A stretch of 64,000 nucleotides of DNA, from NCBI RefSeq assembly GCF_013394165.1, contig NZ_CP041330.1:682001-746000 (forward strand), given 5' to 3'. This DNA is from Pseudoalteromonas sp. Scap06 (GTDB lineage Bacteria > Pseudomonadota > Gammaproteobacteria > Enterobacterales > Alteromonadaceae). This document shows positions 16,969-24,151 of this stretch, in pieces. The position numbers and the translations under genes were made by a program. The notes below the pieces were generated by a model that saw nothing but the letters and a program-made list of their open reading frames with translations, ran no database searches and was not told the DNA's origin. Numbering within the stretch: position 1 is the stretch's first letter; every line of letters starts with the position of its first letter.

Positions 16969-18047
16969 TGCGCTTAGCCACTGCTGAAATTAATTTAACC
17001 GCGCTTGAACATAACCTAGCACAGGTAAAACGCTTTGCGCCCAATAGTAAAGTAATAGCCGTACTTAAAGCGAATGCTTATGGGCATGGTTTAGTCACTA
17101 TTGCGCAACACTTAAATGAAGCAGATGCATTTGCGGTTGCGCGTATAGATGAAGCGTTAGCGCTGCGTGCAGGTGGCCTTACAAAACCGATTGTGTTGCT
17201 AGAAGGCTTTTTTCATCAAGAAGACTTACCTATTTTACTGGCGAATAATTTTCAAACCATTATTCATGATGAGATACAGCTGAAAATGCTGGAAAGTGCG
17301 CAGCTAGATGCGCCTTTAAATTGCTGGTTAAAAATAAATACCGGGATGCATCGCTTAGGTATTGCGCCTGAGCAGTTTGATATGTTTTATCAGCGACTAC
17401 AAGCCAGCCCAAATGCACAAAACAAAATAAATTTAATGACTCACTTTGCCTGTGCCGATGATGTAAAAAATACTAAAACAGTGCAGCAAATAAGTTTGTT
17501 CGATAATTTAACCCAAGAGGTTGATCAAGCCCATTGTTTATCAAACTCTGCGGGAATTATAGCGTGGCCAAGTGGTCATGGTGATTGGGTTAGACCCGGG
17601 CTAATGCTTTACGGTGTATCGCCTATGGCCAATCACACAGGTAAAGATCATCAATTAAAGCCTGTAATGCGCTTAACCACTAAGGTAATAGCTGTGCGCA
17701 ATGTAGGGGCACATGAACAAGTAGGTTATGGCGGCCGCTGGCATAGTGATAAGCCTACGATGTTGGCTGTGGTTGCACTGGGCTATGGTGATGGTTATCC
17801 GCGTCATGCAAAAGAAGGCACACCCGTGATTATTAATGGGCATCGTTACGGTATTGTGGGTAGTGTAGCCATGGACATGATCACCCTTGATATAGGTAAT
17901 AACGAGCACAACGTTCAGGTGGGTGATGAGGTGATTATGTGGGGACCGGAGTTACCAGTAGAAGAGATTGCACAATGTGCTGATACTATATCTTACGAGT
18001 TATTGTGTAATATTACACCACGCGTAAGTTATGAGTACCAGCGCTAA
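16968..18047 (+). CDS. alr: Alanine racemase
   Basis: A PLP-dependent racemase of 359 residues making D-alanine for peptidoglycan. The PLP lysine lies in VIAVLKANAYGHGL near residue 34 and the C-terminal catalytic Tyr in the RxxVGYGGRW region near 253; LRPGLMLYGVSP-like text is present as VRPGLMLYGVSPM. Full length for the family. Coupled to dnaB by a 1-bp overlap. Confidence 0.97.
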   Translation: MRLATAEINLTALEHNLAQVKRFAPNSKVIAVLKANAYGHGLVTIAQHLNEADAFAVARIDEALALRAGGLTKPIVLLEGFFHQEDLPILLANNFQTIIHDEIQLKMLESAQLDAPLNCWLKINTGMHRLGIAPEQFDMFYQRLQASPNAQNKINLMTHFACADDVKNTKTVQQISLFDNLTQEVDQAHCLSNSAGIIAWPSGHGDWVRPGLMLYGVSPMANHTGKDHQLKPVMRLTTKVIAVRNVGAHEQVGYGGRWHSDKPTMLAVVALGYGDGYPRHAKEGTPVIINGHRYGIVGSVAMDMITLDIGNNEHNVQVGDEVIMWGPELPVEEIAQCADTISYELLCNITPRVSYEYQR

Positions 18048-18117
18048 TATTTACTTTAAAAATACCCAGTAGGTTTACATTACTAGAATGATCGTGATGC
18101 TCACTTAATCGGTATCG

Positions 18118-18357
18118 TTACTCTTTTATAAAGTAAATATCGCTAAAGCCCATACGTGCAAACTCTTGGTCGCGAAAATTGCGTACCGCCGATGAACCTT
18201 TAGAGGTCATTTCAATTTGGCGTACCATGTTTAAGTAATTAGTTAAATCGATACCCTCAGCAGCCGCAATAGCCTGATACATATCGTGGTATTTATCTTT
18301 TGCGAAGTTAATTTCGCGCGGTTGATTTTTAAAAGTATAGGTAATTCTGCGTGCCAT
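18118..18357 (-). CDS. DUF2960 family protein
   Basis: A small soluble protein of 79 residues starting MARRITYTFKNQPREI, with the segment AIAAAEGIDLTNYL and the ending FARMGFSDIYFIKE. I recognise this as the DUF2960 family found in Vibrio, Shewanella and Pseudoalteromonas, of unknown function. It lies convergent to alr and divergent to the YkoF-like gene, so it is transcribed alone. Confidence 0.7.
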   Translation of the reverse strand: MARRITYTFKNQPREINFAKDKYHDMYQAIAAAEGIDLTNYLNMVRQIEMTSKGSSAVRNFRDQEFARMGFSDIYFIKE

Positions 18358-18457
18358 AATAAGCTCAGTTATATTGAGTGTTAGTGTAATTTTACACTGT
18401 ATTTAAGTTGCGTTGAATGATTAGTTGAAATCAAATAATTAAAAAGTTGAGTTTGAA

Positions 18458-18709
18458 ATGAAATTATCAGTAGAGATCAGTAAATACCCGCTTCATCAAG
18501 ATTATATTCCTTTTATTAAAGGCTTTATCGACAGAGTAAATGCCTATGAAGAGCTCAAAGTGATCACGAATACCATGTCGACTCAAATATTTGGTGATTA
18601 TGACTTAGTAATGCAAGTGATCAGTACAGAGATTAAACATTCATACGAGCAATATGGTAAAGCTATCTTTGTGTGTAAATTTATCTCGGGCGATTTATCT
18701 CCCGAATAG
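18458..18709 (+). CDS. YkoF-like thiamine/HMP-binding family protein
   Basis: A protein of 83 residues with a single ferredoxin-like domain: VEISKYPL at the start, NTMSTQIFGDYDLVMQVI in the middle and GKAIFVCKFISGDL near the end. This matches the YkoF/MTH1187-type thiamine-binding fold as I know it. It is followed within 27 bp by a PnuC-family transporter and then a kinase, which supports a role in binding thiamine or its pyrimidine precursor. No TPP riboswitch is visible upstream. Confidence 0.65.
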   Translation: MKLSVEISKYPLHQDYIPFIKGFIDRVNAYEELKVITNTMSTQIFGDYDLVMQVISTEIKHSYEQYGKAIFVCKFISGDLSPE

Positions 18710-18736
18710 CCTCCTAACAAATACGGTCGTTTTATA

Positions 18737-19363
18737 ATGATGGATTTTATAACGCAAATACTGAGTGGTTTCACTGCCATGTCGCATTGGGAGTATATTG
18801 CGGTGGCTTTATCAATGGCGTATTTATTATTAGCCATAAAAGAGAATTTATGGTGCTGGCCTGCGGCTTTTTTTAGTACGCTTATTTATACCATAATGTA
18901 TTGGAATGGCGCGTTGCTAATGGAGTCATTACTGAACTTTTATTACATGTACATGGCTGTGTTTGGGTGGGTTGTGTGGCGAAAAGGTAAAGCTAATCAA
19001 GCGCAACGTTTGATTACATCGTGGCCTGTGAACCGACATATCATTTTAATAGTATTAACCACGCTAGCGTCATTAGCGATTGGTTACGTGATGCAAAATT
19101 ACACCCATGCAGACTTTGCTTATCTGGATAGTTTTACTACCTGCTTTGCAGTAGTCACCACTTACCTAGTAGCTAAAAAAGTACTCGAAAATTGGTTATA
19201 TTGGATAGTGATTGATGCTGCATCAATGTATTTGTATTACGAAAAAGGTTATTACCCAACACTCGTGCTTTTTATATTTTATACCGTTATGGCAGCGTGG
19301 GGGTTTAAAACGTGGTACGAAGAGTATGAGCAAAGCCAAGCAAAACCAATGGCGCAGCTATAA
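18737..19363 (+). CDS. PnuC-family vitamin transporter (probably PnuT, thiamine)
   Basis: A polytopic inner membrane protein of 208 residues, with about seven hydrophobic segments and the Trp-rich helix pair typical of PnuC (NLWCWPAAFFSTLIYTIMYW; NWLYWIVIDAASMYLYYEKG). PnuC-type carriers move an unphosphorylated vitamin by facilitated diffusion and depend on a cytosolic kinase to trap it. The 3-bp gap to a downstream kinase and the YkoF-like gene upstream point to thiamine (PnuT) rather than nicotinamide riboside. Substrate assignment is inference. Confidence 0.75.
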   Translation: MMDFITQILSGFTAMSHWEYIAVALSMAYLLLAIKENLWCWPAAFFSTLIYTIMYWNGALLMESLLNFYYMYMAVFGWVVWRKGKANQAQRLITSWPVNRHIILIVLTTLASLAIGYVMQNYTHADFAYLDSFTTCFAVVTTYLVAKKVLENWLYWIVIDAASMYLYYEKGYYPTLVLFIFYTVMAAWGFKTWYEEYEQSQAKPMAQL

Positions 19364-19366
19364 TTC

Positions 19367-20170
19367 ATGAAACAGCATTCTCAGTTAGTTAATATTTGTA
19401 GTGCGTTTTTAGCACCTAGCAAAATAACCTCAACAGAGTATTTGGTTAATGGTTTAAGTAACGATAACTTTTTAATACGTACTGATTCCCAATCTTACTT
19501 ATTAAAATGTTATCAATCATGTTGGCCAGAAGTCGCGCTAAATGCTCAATATGAGCTTAGTAAGCAGCAAGTTTGCCCTGCACCTATTTGGCTCGATAAA
19601 CAAAATAAGCGAGCGGCTTTTACTTATGTAGAGGGAGAGGTTGCAGAGTCTTATTTAGCTATGCCGCTATTGGCTAAGCTGGCTAAAGTGCACGCTTATA
19701 CAACTGATACTCAAACGATGGATATTGCATCACAATTGCAAGCCTATCGGCATTTATTGGTGTTTAAACAGTTTGATAAGTACTTAAATAAAGTACTGGA
19801 AAGCATTGCCAATATGCCCATAGAACACGGCTTTTGCCATAATGATTTAGTAAAAGAAAATATAATCGTTAACCCAAAAGGCGTCTATTTAATTGACTTT
19901 GAATACGCACAAACTAACGATGTTTATTTTGATCTTGCTGCGCTAGCCGTTAGTTTTAACTTAGATAGTTCAGCTAAACAGGCTTTGCTTAAAAGTTATC
20001 AAGTATACACGGCATCAAAGCTATTTTACTTATCTATGCACAAGCTTGAGTGTTACCAAGTAGTTTATTTGCTGTTATGTATAGGCTGGTATGAGCAACG
20101 CGCCATCAACAACAAAGTTGTTGAATTGCGCGCGCAATTGGATGAGCTTTTAGCATCAATGGGGAGTTAA
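19367..20170 (+). CDS. Phosphotransferase-family small-molecule kinase (probable thiamine kinase)
   Basis: A kinase of 267 residues of the aminoglycoside/choline kinase-like (APH) family. The glycine-poor nucleotide loop GLSNDNFLIRT, catalytic loop GFCHNDLVKENIIV (Asp general base, Asn metal ligand) and metal-binding YLIDFEYAQ are all present. ThiK and choline kinases share this fold. Its place directly after a PnuC/PnuT-like importer and a YkoF-like protein makes vitamin trapping, most likely thiamine phosphorylation, the best guess; choline or aminoglycoside activity is not excluded. Its 3' end overlaps the convergent HTH gene by 4 bp. Confidence 0.65.
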   Translation: MKQHSQLVNICSAFLAPSKITSTEYLVNGLSNDNFLIRTDSQSYLLKCYQSCWPEVALNAQYELSKQQVCPAPIWLDKQNKRAAFTYVEGEVAESYLAMPLLAKLAKVHAYTTDTQTMDIASQLQAYRHLLVFKQFDKYLNKVLESIANMPIEHGFCHNDLVKENIIVNPKGVYLIDFEYAQTNDVYFDLAALAVSFNLDSSAKQALLKSYQVYTASKLFYLSMHKLECYQVVYLLLCIGWYEQRAINNKVVELRAQLDELLASMGS

Positions 20171-20349
20171 AGCCCACCAAATCGAGCTGCTAGCTCTTTA
20201 TATTTAGCTACTTCATCGGAGTCATATTGTGGTTCGCCATTAGCATCTTCACTTTTGGCAATAAGTAAGCTTTCGCGTGTTAAGCGTTTAACTCGCTCGA
20301 CTTTAACTCCTAAAAACTCAGCAACTTGTTCTGTTGACATTAACTTCAT
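20167..20349 (-). CDS. Small MerR/excisionase-like helix-turn-helix protein
   Basis: A protein of 60 residues: MSTEQVAEFLGVKVERVKRLTRESLLIAK is a winged-HTH pattern of the MerR/excisionase type, followed by a short wing (YDSDEVAKYKEL). It resembles YfeC-like regulators that act without a sensing domain. Start at M1 or at M4; a GAGGAAG site lies upstream. Its target is unknown. Confidence 0.65.
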   Translation of the reverse strand: MKLMSTEQVAEFLGVKVERVKRLTRESLLIAKSEDANGEPQYDSDEVAKYKELAARFGGL

Positions 20350-20461
20350 AATTACTTCCTCATGTTTAAATCTATCCGTTCAGTGACAATAATAGATAAT
20401 ATGTATCTAAAGCGTTACTGTTTTTTTATAGAATATAAATAAATAGCGCTTTTTTCGCCTT

Positions 20462-20489
20462 TTGTTAAGTGATTAGTTTAAATTATAGA
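20462..20489 (+). promoter_or_regulatory. Putative tRNA-Arg promoter
   Basis: TTGTTA, 16-bp spacer, TATAGA, about 100 bases upstream of the mature tRNA 5' end. Confidence 0.4.
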
Positions 20490-20587
20490 CATGTAAACGC
20501 AACATGCTGGTATTTATACCAAGATGCCTTTATCATTGCGCATGCTAAAGCATTGATATCGCGAGTTGATGTGGCGGCAACAAATGT

Positions 20588-20662
20588 GCTCTCGTGGTGA
20601 AATGGATATCACGTGGCCCTCCGGAGGCTGAGTTGTAGGTTCGATCCCTACCGAGAGCGCCA
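20588..20662 (+). tRNA. tRNA-Arg (anticodon CCG)
   Basis: A complete cloverleaf: acceptor GCTCTCG / CGAGAGC, D arm GTGA...TCAC, anticodon loop CTCCGGA giving CCG, T arm GTAGG TTCGATC CCTAC, discriminator G and encoded CCA. It reads CGG codons. Confidence 0.95.
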
Positions 20663-20931
20663 TTTGCGTTTACTTTTTACTCCCCTTAAAAACCATTAAA
20701 GCTATTTAAACTAGCTTGCTATTTTTATTCTTCGTTAAATAATAATGCTTGTAGCAATCTAATTTACACCGTTAGGCGTATATTCAGTGCTGTGTTTTTA
20801 GTTTAGTATTAACAGTCGCAAGATTGTTAGTATTAATGATTTATTATTACCCTAAAATCAAAAGCTAGACTTTTATAGCCAAATAATGCTATTAAAGTAA
20901 ATATCCCTTAATTATAGAACCCCTCACATTT
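20663..20931. other. Intergenic stretch after tRNA-Arg
   Basis: AT-rich, no ORF and no strong hairpin seen. It must contain the promoter of the HD-GYP gene, but I cannot assign one with confidence. Confidence 0.4.
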
Positions 20932-22149
20932 ATGTTAGTTACCTTACCTATATCAGAGCTCATTCCCGGCATGTACGTAAATAGCGTGACGAAGCAGCAG
21001 GAGAGTGTGGATGGTATAAAAATTAAAACCAGCGGTTTGGTACGTGATAAATCTATAATTCAGCGTTTAATCACTGAAGGAGTGCTAGAGCTTCTTATTG
21101 ATTTTACGAAAAGTGATGTGGCTGTACCGGCTAAATATAAAGAAAAAGAAAAACCACAAGCCGCTGCTACAAATCAAGACAAGCCCGCCAGTAAAAAGCG
21201 AGTTGTCAGCTTGCAACAAGAGTTTGCCAAAGCCAGCGTTAGTTATGATGCCCACAACAGAAAACTACAAAGTATTTTTGGTGATTTAACCTCAGGTTTG
21301 TCTCTGAATACTGATGCGCTTAATGAGATAAGTAATGAAATAGTTAGCTCTGTATTTCGCAATGAACATGCTATGACTATTTTAACTCGCATAAAAGATA
21401 AACATAGCTATAACTGGCGTCATATGATCAATTGCACCATATTTACAGCGGTATTCGCTAAGTATTTAGGGTATAAACGCGAAGTGGTTCAGGAGCTTGC
21501 TATGGGGGCACTGATGCATGACTTAGGGCAGGCTAAATTACCTCAAGGAATATTCTCAAAGCCTGGCAAAGTTACGGGTAATGAGATGACGGCAATAAAA
21601 AAGCATGTTGCACAATGCTTAGGGTTATTAAAAGGTGAGAAAGGTATCACCACTTTAATGCTGGATATGATTGTAAATCATCATGAGCGCCTTGATGGTT
21701 CTGGTTATCCTCGAGGAGTCGATGACAGCAAAATAAGTCGTCCTGCTCGGATTTTAGCGATTGTTGACGTATACGATGCACTCACAGCAGACAGGCCGCA
21801 TCAAGAAGGGGACGAGCCTATAAATGCACTGCGTTATTTGTTGGCAAACAAACAGCTATTTGATGCAGAGTTAGTACAGCTATTTATAAAGTGCTTAGGT
21901 GTTCACCCTGTGGGTACTATTGTTAAGTTAACCAATGAGCGTTTGGCCTTGGTCCTAGAGGGCAATCATTCAAACCCAATTAAACCTAAAGTTAAGCTTT
22001 TTTATAACGCAAAACATAACCATCATGTTACCGCAAAAGATATTGATTTGAGCTTAAATAATGATGAAGTAAAAATACAAGCAAGTGTAAAACCTGCTGA
22101 TTATAAAATTAACTTGCCTCGACTTTTAAAAGAGCATCTACTGCTTTAG
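20932..22149 (+). CDS. HD-GYP domain cyclic-di-GMP phosphodiesterase with DUF3391 N-terminus
   Basis: A protein of 405 residues. The N-terminal DUF3391-like domain (LPISELIPGMYVNSV) and a Lys/Ala-rich linker are followed by the HD-GYP domain, with metal-binding HD in ALMHDLGQAKLP near 202 and the signature HHERLDGSGYPRG near 247. It most likely hydrolyses cyclic di-GMP in the cytoplasm and so affects motility or biofilm. The last 41 bp overlap the 3' end of the convergent membrane protein gene. Confidence 0.9.
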   Translation: MLVTLPISELIPGMYVNSVTKQQESVDGIKIKTSGLVRDKSIIQRLITEGVLELLIDFTKSDVAVPAKYKEKEKPQAAATNQDKPASKKRVVSLQQEFAKASVSYDAHNRKLQSIFGDLTSGLSLNTDALNEISNEIVSSVFRNEHAMTILTRIKDKHSYNWRHMINCTIFTAVFAKYLGYKREVVQELAMGALMHDLGQAKLPQGIFSKPGKVTGNEMTAIKKHVAQCLGLLKGEKGITTLMLDMIVNHHERLDGSGYPRGVDDSKISRPARILAIVDVYDALTADRPHQEGDEPINALRYLLANKQLFDAELVQLFIKCLGVHPVGTIVKLTNERLALVLEGNHSNPIKPKVKLFYNAKHNHHVTAKDIDLSLNNDEVKIQASVKPADYKINLPRLLKEHLLL

Positions 22150-22432
22150 TCTTTTGGCATCGTCTTTTTCTGTTTGTTTTAGCAGAAATATACCCACCTA
22201 AAAAGCAATTACCCATTAACGTTATCCACAATAACGTACCTAATTCTACATGCAGTGCTAAGCAGCAAAAAACCAAAGAAATAATCGCCATACTAATGGC
22301 TGCTAACCAATAGTGATTGACTGGGTTGTCACATTTACCTGCCTGCGTACACGCGCAATAATTTGCTTTATAAAAAAAATAAACACTTATACCGCAAAAA
22401 ATAAGCGCTGTAACAATAAGTAAAATGATCAC
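22109..22432 (-). CDS. Small hypothetical inner membrane protein
   Basis: I prefer the GTG start at 22432 (107 aa) because AGGGAG lies seven bases upstream; the in-frame extension to a TTG at 22489 has no such site. The product has three hydrophobic helices (MIILLIVTALIFCGISVYFF; WLAAISMAIISLVFCCLAL; LGTLLWITLMGNCFLGGY) separated by a Cys-containing loop (NYCACTQAGKCDN), and a Lys/Arg-rich cytosolic tail. I do not recognise the family. The four Cys in or next to the loop might form disulfides if it faces the periplasm. Confidence 0.55.
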   Translation of the reverse strand: MIILLIVTALIFCGISVYFFYKANYCACTQAGKCDNPVNHYWLAAISMAIISLVFCCLALHVELGTLLWITLMGNCFLGGYISAKTNRKRRCQKTKAVDALLKVEAS

Positions 22433-22714
22433 TGTCTTCTCCCTTGGTGACTTTATTGGCAGTGTAAATTGCAACGCAAGGTAAGTCAATGCAAATGAGA
22501 ATTAATAGCATTAGAGTATATACTCTAATACCATACTTCTGCTCCGATGAGTTTTAAATAGTTGTTAAAATGTAGTTAAAAAACGTGTTTTTTGATGTTT
22601 TTTAACGTTTTATTAGAGTTTTTTATAAAAAATTAAGGTAGTGTACGCGGGTTTGAAATCCTAATAACAACACACATAGCTATCCAAACAGTGAGTTTGG
22701 CTAAGGACACAACA

Positions 22715-24016
22715 ATGAAATTTACTAAAACTCTTATTGCGGCATCGCTGGCATTTGTTTCAGCTGATACCTTTGCAGCGGCTTTTCAGCTTGCTGAACA
22801 AAACGTATCTGGTTTAGGCCGCGCATACGCAGGTGAAGCGTCTGTAGCAGACGATGCGTCTGTGGTTGCACGTAACCCAGCATTAATGACGTTGTTTAAA
22901 GAGAAGCAACTTAGTGTTGCAGCTATGGCTGTAATTCCTGACGTGAGCCTTGAAGGTACAGGTAATGTCTACGGTTTAGATAACAGCGTACTAGATGATG
23001 ACAGCATCGCACCGAGCGCGATTATTCCTGCTGGTTATTTCACTATGCCAGTAAATGATAAAGTATCAGTTGGTTTTGGTGCATTTTCTAACTTTGGCTT
23101 AGCAACTGAGTTTAACGATGATTACGCAGCTGGCCAAATTGCCGGTGAAACTGAAATTGTTACGGTAAACATGAACGCAAGCGTTGCTTATAAAGTTTCA
23201 GAGCAGTTTAGCTTTGGTATTGGTTTAAATGCAATTTATGCAGAAGCGAAGATTATTCGTAAGTTTGGTGTTGTACCTCCAGTAAACCCTGCTATTGCAT
23301 CTATTCCTGCAAGTGCTGATGCTGTTCACCTTGAAGGTGATGACATGGGTTACGGCTTAAACGTTGGTTTAATGTACCAATTAGATGAAAATAGCCGCTT
23401 TGGTTTTAATTACCGTACAGAAACAGATATTACTTTTGAAGGTGAGTACTCGAATGAACTACCTTCATTTATTCCAGGTGGGTTAAACGGTCAAGTTGAA
23501 TTACCTGGCTCAGTTGAAATTACATTACCAGCAATTGCTGAGTTCTCTGGTTCTCACCAATTAGATAAAAAACTAGGCGTTCACTACAGCGTATTGTGGA
23601 CAGGTTGGAGCAGCTTTGATTCATTAGAAGCACAAGTTACTGCACCTACAGGTGGTAAGTTCAGCGCGTTTGAAAAAACAGAAGATTTCTCTGATGCACT
23701 GCGCTACTCAATCGGTACTGATTACCAGTACAGTGAAAACTTAATGCTTCGTGCTGGTTTTGCGTTTGATGAATCACCAGTATCACAACAGCATTTATCA
23801 ATTTCTATCCCTGATACAGACCGTTTTTGGTTCTCGTTTGGTGGTAACTATGCGATCGATGAAAACTCAAATGTTGATTTAGGTGTGAGCGTATTACGTG
23901 GTAAAACACAAAACTTTACTGAAAAAGTAGAAAGCGAAACATTACCACAGCAATGGTCTTTTGAATCAAAAGGTCATGCAGTATTATTAGGTGCTCAGTA
24001 TAACTACACATTCTAA
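22715..24016 (+). CDS. FadL/OmpP1/TodX-family outer membrane long-chain fatty acid transporter
   Basis: A protein of 433 residues with a signal peptide ending DTFAA and the mature N-terminal hatch sequence AFQLAEQNVSGLGRAYAGEAS, diagnostic of FadL. Beta-strand-rich body ending in an aromatic residue (YNYTF), as expected for an outer membrane barrel. It takes up long-chain fatty acids or other hydrophobic compounds. Start ATG 22715 chosen because AAGGA is 7 bases upstream and a proper signal peptide then begins MKFTKTLIAAS. It stands alone, with an AT-rich leader and a terminator. Confidence 0.92.
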   Translation: MKFTKTLIAASLAFVSADTFAAAFQLAEQNVSGLGRAYAGEASVADDASVVARNPALMTLFKEKQLSVAAMAVIPDVSLEGTGNVYGLDNSVLDDDSIAPSAIIPAGYFTMPVNDKVSVGFGAFSNFGLATEFNDDYAAGQIAGETEIVTVNMNASVAYKVSEQFSFGIGLNAIYAEAKIIRKFGVVPPVNPAIASIPASADAVHLEGDDMGYGLNVGLMYQLDENSRFGFNYRTETDITFEGEYSNELPSFIPGGLNGQVELPGSVEITLPAIAEFSGSHQLDKKLGVHYSVLWTGWSSFDSLEAQVTAPTGGKFSAFEKTEDFSDALRYSIGTDYQYSENLMLRAGFAFDESPVSQQHLSISIPDTDRFWFSFGGNYAIDENSNVDLGVSVLRGKTQNFTEKVESETLPQQWSFESKGHAVLLGAQYNYTF

Positions 24017-24020
24017 TTCT

Positions 24021-24055
24021 GCCTAGAGCCTAGAGCCTAGAGCCTAGAGCCTAGA
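24021..24055. repeat. Tandem heptamer repeat (GCCTAGA) x 5
   Basis: Five perfect copies of GCCTAGA between the fadL-like stop codon and its terminator. Same unit length as the CCCGAAA array at 11611 but a different sequence. Confidence 0.95.
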
Positions 24056-24058
24056 CAC

Positions 24059-24098
24059 AAAAAAGCCGCTTACTTCAAATGAAGTAAGCGGCTTTTTT
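24059..24098. terminator. Bidirectional rho-independent terminator
   Basis: A perfect 12-bp stem GCCGCTTACTTC / GAAGTAAGCGGC with an AAAT loop, preceded by six A's and followed by six T's, so it can work for the fadL-like gene and for valS. Confidence 0.92.
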
Positions 24099-24118
24099 AT
24101 ACTTATAAATTAACTGTT

Positions 24119-24142
24119 TACGAATGGCATAAGCCATTCGTA
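24119..24142. terminator. Second hairpin downstream of valS
   Basis: A perfect 10-bp inverted repeat TACGAATGGC / GCCATTCGTA around ATAA, just after the valS stop. It lacks a T tract, so it may only protect the 3' end. Confidence 0.5.
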
Positions 24143-24151
24143 CTGGTTTAA

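Noticed and set aside
18358..18457. TPP riboswitch before the YkoF-like gene
   Set aside because: No CTGAGA-type THI-box core or matching helices are present in the 100-bp leader.
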